Made by a program: the position numbers and the translations under genes. Shown here piece after piece: positions 61,728 through 64,000 of a DNA stretch of 64,000 bases. The first letter of the stretch is position 1. Every line of letters begins with the position of its first letter. Source of the stretch: Echinarachnius parma (taxonomy: Eukaryota > Echinodermata > Echinoidea > Clypeasteroida > Echinarachniidae); the NCBI GenBank assembly GCA_037951105.1, contig JBAMJV010003139.1:88483-152482 (forward strand), given 5' to 3'. The notes under the pieces are model-generated. The model saw nothing but the letters and a program-made list of their open reading frames with translations. It searched no databases and was not told the origin of the DNA.

Positions 61728-62432
61728 TGTGTCATGCACATTATTTTGGGTCATACTCTATGTATTTCATTATATTTTACAGGATATTCCCCAATTTTTG
61801 TTGTGCCCCCTGCCCCCCCCCCCCCCCATATATTAACCTCTTGACAGGTGAAAATGTATGAGCTACGTGTAAGAAAAAATATATTTCAGAGAAAATGAAA
61901 GAATAAACATATGTACTTCTCTATTAAAGGTGTGGATTGATTGGAAGTTATTCTCTCTGTACTGAATGATCTAAACAAAAATCTCTTGTAAAATACCTTG
62001 CAAGAAACAGCAAGGATCTATATGAAATATACTAACATAATGAAAGATTTACAGCAAAAACTGTAAGCAATATATTAAATTTCTGTTTTAACATATATGT
62101 ATCTACTGCAGATGTGGACATACCATGGTTTATTTTGCAAATTAAAAATTCAGAAATATGACAAATTAGCGCTAAACATCCACTTACGATTACTGGAACA
62201 CTAATTGACTGGTTGCAAAGAAAGTCAAAGCGATTTCTGACTTTACCCAGTTGAAGGCGAAAGTCAAGATAAGTCAGATTTGGGTCTAGTGAGAAATGAT
62301 GCTAGTACAACAAAATCGAATAGTATCAAACAGGTTAATATTGTAGGCTTTAAAGTTATGGTATAACAGAAAAAACAAATTGTTTATATTTTTCTTGAAG
62401 AGCAGTTTGACCAATTTCCAGACAGATAACTC

Positions 62433-62745
62433 AAAGTGATGAATGCTTCTTGAAATGTTGACTAACCCACTACTAGTGGTCGTGTAATGAGCCAATGAGG
62501 GCACTTAATTAACCCCTTCCCTTTGAGATTCTAAAATCCCCATAGACTTTGTTCATAGCCCACCCGGTTCCCATAGGCTAGGGGTTAACGTCTCAAAGCA
62601 TACCTGTGTACAAAGTCAGTGGAATGAGTTAGCCAATATCACTTTGTATCTTCGCTCATCAGTTAACTAAAAGTGATGAATGCTTCTTGAAATGTTGACT
62701 AAGCCACTAGTGGCGTAATGAGCCAATGAGGGCACTTAACCTTTC
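62433..62745. repeat. Duplicated 72-bp segment, period 237 bp, flanking a TTAACC element
   Basis: AAAGTGATGAATGCTTCTTG then AAATGTTGACTAA.CCACTA recurs at 62433 and 62670. Both copies end in GCCAATGAGGGCACTTAA. The first copy is joined to the 80-bp element at 62509. The second runs into TTAACCTTTCAGAG, either an empty site or the remnant of a second element. Confidence 0.8.
62509..62588 (-). mobile_element. TTAACC short element, 80 bp, full length, reversed
   Basis: TTAACCCCTTCCCTTTGAGA ... CCCATAGACTTTGTTCATAG ... CCATAGGCTAGGGGTTAA. It is exactly 80 bp, the reverse complement of the class seen at 1791 and 9386, with intact TTAA at both ends. Confidence 0.72.
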
Positions 62746-63268
62746 AGAGTATCGCAGACCGTCATTACAGCTTTACCTCTTAATTGATGAAATCAGGAGA
62801 AAGGCCATGGAAAGTGGGAGAAATCAAGTCATCATCACTTATTCCTACTGCGCAGCTTCGAAGAAAGCATTTGGGTTAGCACTAAAACAGTTACTCACTA
62901 AGGATGGGGCTGAATTAATGTTGGTTATACTTATACTACAATATCTGGCTTTATTTTGCCTTCATGAAATGTCCAGATAATTTACTTTTGATATTGTTTA
63001 TATTACATGTTGTTAAAAATGTGGATATTAAATAAATTCTAATGATACAAAAATCAAAATCAAAATAGAATTACCTACAATGGGGTTGAAGCCATGCTCC
63101 TAATGATTATAAACATAATAAATTATTTGGCATTGCATGCTTAACCATTACTTCCATATTTAAAGAAAAAAGAAAAATTATTAATCGCTTCATGCCTTCA
63201 TACATATTCAGACCTTTCTAAAGCAATACTCTATATGTAACAAATATTCTTGATAATATACTTCCTAC

Positions 63269-63358
63269 CTAACCCATTATGGACTGTGCTTACGGTATAC
63301 CTAGCTGAATCCTACTGGTAATGTGTGTTAAACTTCAAACTGACCCTGAATGGGTTAA
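63269..63358 (+). mobile_element. TTAACC short element, 90 bp
   Basis: CTAACCCATTATGGACTGTG at the left and GACCCTGAATGGGTTAA at the right, with AACCCATT/AATGGGTT paired. Confidence 0.6.
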
Positions 63359-63433
63359 TACTGCTCTTTGTTGAGGCAAGACAGCTGTAGAAACAGGCCA
63401 GCTATGGCGGCTCCGTTGCTTGATGGTAGGCAC

Positions 63434-63798
63434 TTTAAAGGGATCTAGTAACTTTGTTGACATACATGTGCAAAAGCTTACAAAGGGTTGATAAAATGTG
63501 TATTTCTGTTATCGGGTATGTCCAATGAGTGATGTGTGAAAATTCCATGGTAAATGAATGTCATATGACCGAGTAATGAGCAAACAACTAACTTTATTCA
63601 CAGTTGAAATTCTCCCATGGAGAACGTCTAATTCCGAACACTTCACTTAGAAATATCTTTATAACAAAAGTGAATTTTGAAAAACTGAAACCTGTTCCAT
63701 GTTTGTATTGAAACAAGAATACAACTGTGTTGGTGAGAATCGCTAGAATTATAATTAAGTTTTGTGGATGTTGAAAATGTTACTATATCCCTTTAAAG
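63434..63798. mobile_element. Inverted-repeat element with TTTAAAGGGAT ends, ~365 bp
   Basis: Left TTTAAAGGGATCTAGTAACT, right GTTACTATATCCCTTTAAA. The terminal inverted repeats are about 19 bp with one or two mismatches. The end resembles that of the 530-bp element at 56409, so they may be related families. No coding sequence. Confidence 0.7.
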
Positions 63799-64000
63799 AC
63801 ACTAGGTTTATTTACCTGCAGGGGGTATTAAGTACCCCCTCCCGACTGACTTCTTAATTCCTATCCCTATGTGCAGTCAGCGCTTTTAATTGGATATACA
63901 TGACGGTAATAGCTCCTAGGTGGGACTGATAATTAAATCAAACAGGCTCTTAATGCCACCACGGTCTTAAAACGTCAAGAAACAATTGGGAGATCCTTGC

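Overview
This is AT-rich, repeat-laden nuclear DNA from an animal. It shows short exons with consensus splice sites, large introns, microsatellites, many short inverted-repeat elements and TTAGGG-like repeats. A type-A-like plexin, together with the repeat style (long oligo-G runs, TTAA-bounded short elements, a 'TTATATAGCG' dispersed repeat), suggests a marine invertebrate deuterostome such as an echinoderm. The species assignment is inference only.

Coding content is small. Three consecutive minus-strand exons (13231-13096, 12620-12443, 8498-8290) join in frame. They encode the stretch of a plexin that runs from the end of the first PSI domain, through the linker, into the second PSI domain. 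The semaphorin domain and earlier exons must lie at higher coordinates or beyond the window, and the IPT, transmembrane and GAP parts lie to the left of base 1. I could not find further exons of this gene. The 3.9-kb intron between the last two exons carries an intact intronless 321-codon ORF (10451-11416, minus). It has a coiled coil, a short peptide repeat and an arginine/glycine-rich tail, and looks like a retroelement gag-like protein.

The remaining ~50 kb (13.2-64 kb) has no convincing exon. It is built from three kinds of material. (1) Short non-autonomous DNA elements: a TTAACC...GGTTAA family in two size classes (about 80 and 90-95 bp) with around twenty copies or relics; a pogo/Tigger-like CAGTCAAACC family; a 240-bp TGGGCTAATCCC family; and elements with TTTAAAGGG ends. 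One CAGTC element sits inside a TTAACC element with a clean TA duplication. (2) Degenerate long-period tandem duplications (period about 60-400 bp) at more than fifteen loci. (3) Simple sequence, including about 159 uninterrupted ATGG units (19450-20086), a ~340-bp AGAAG tract, and seventeen G or C runs of 10-28 bases.

No tRNA, rRNA, CRISPR or prokaryotic feature was seen. A minus-strand hammerhead-ribozyme-like core lies inside a palindromic element at 8123-8232. It departs from the catalytic consensus.
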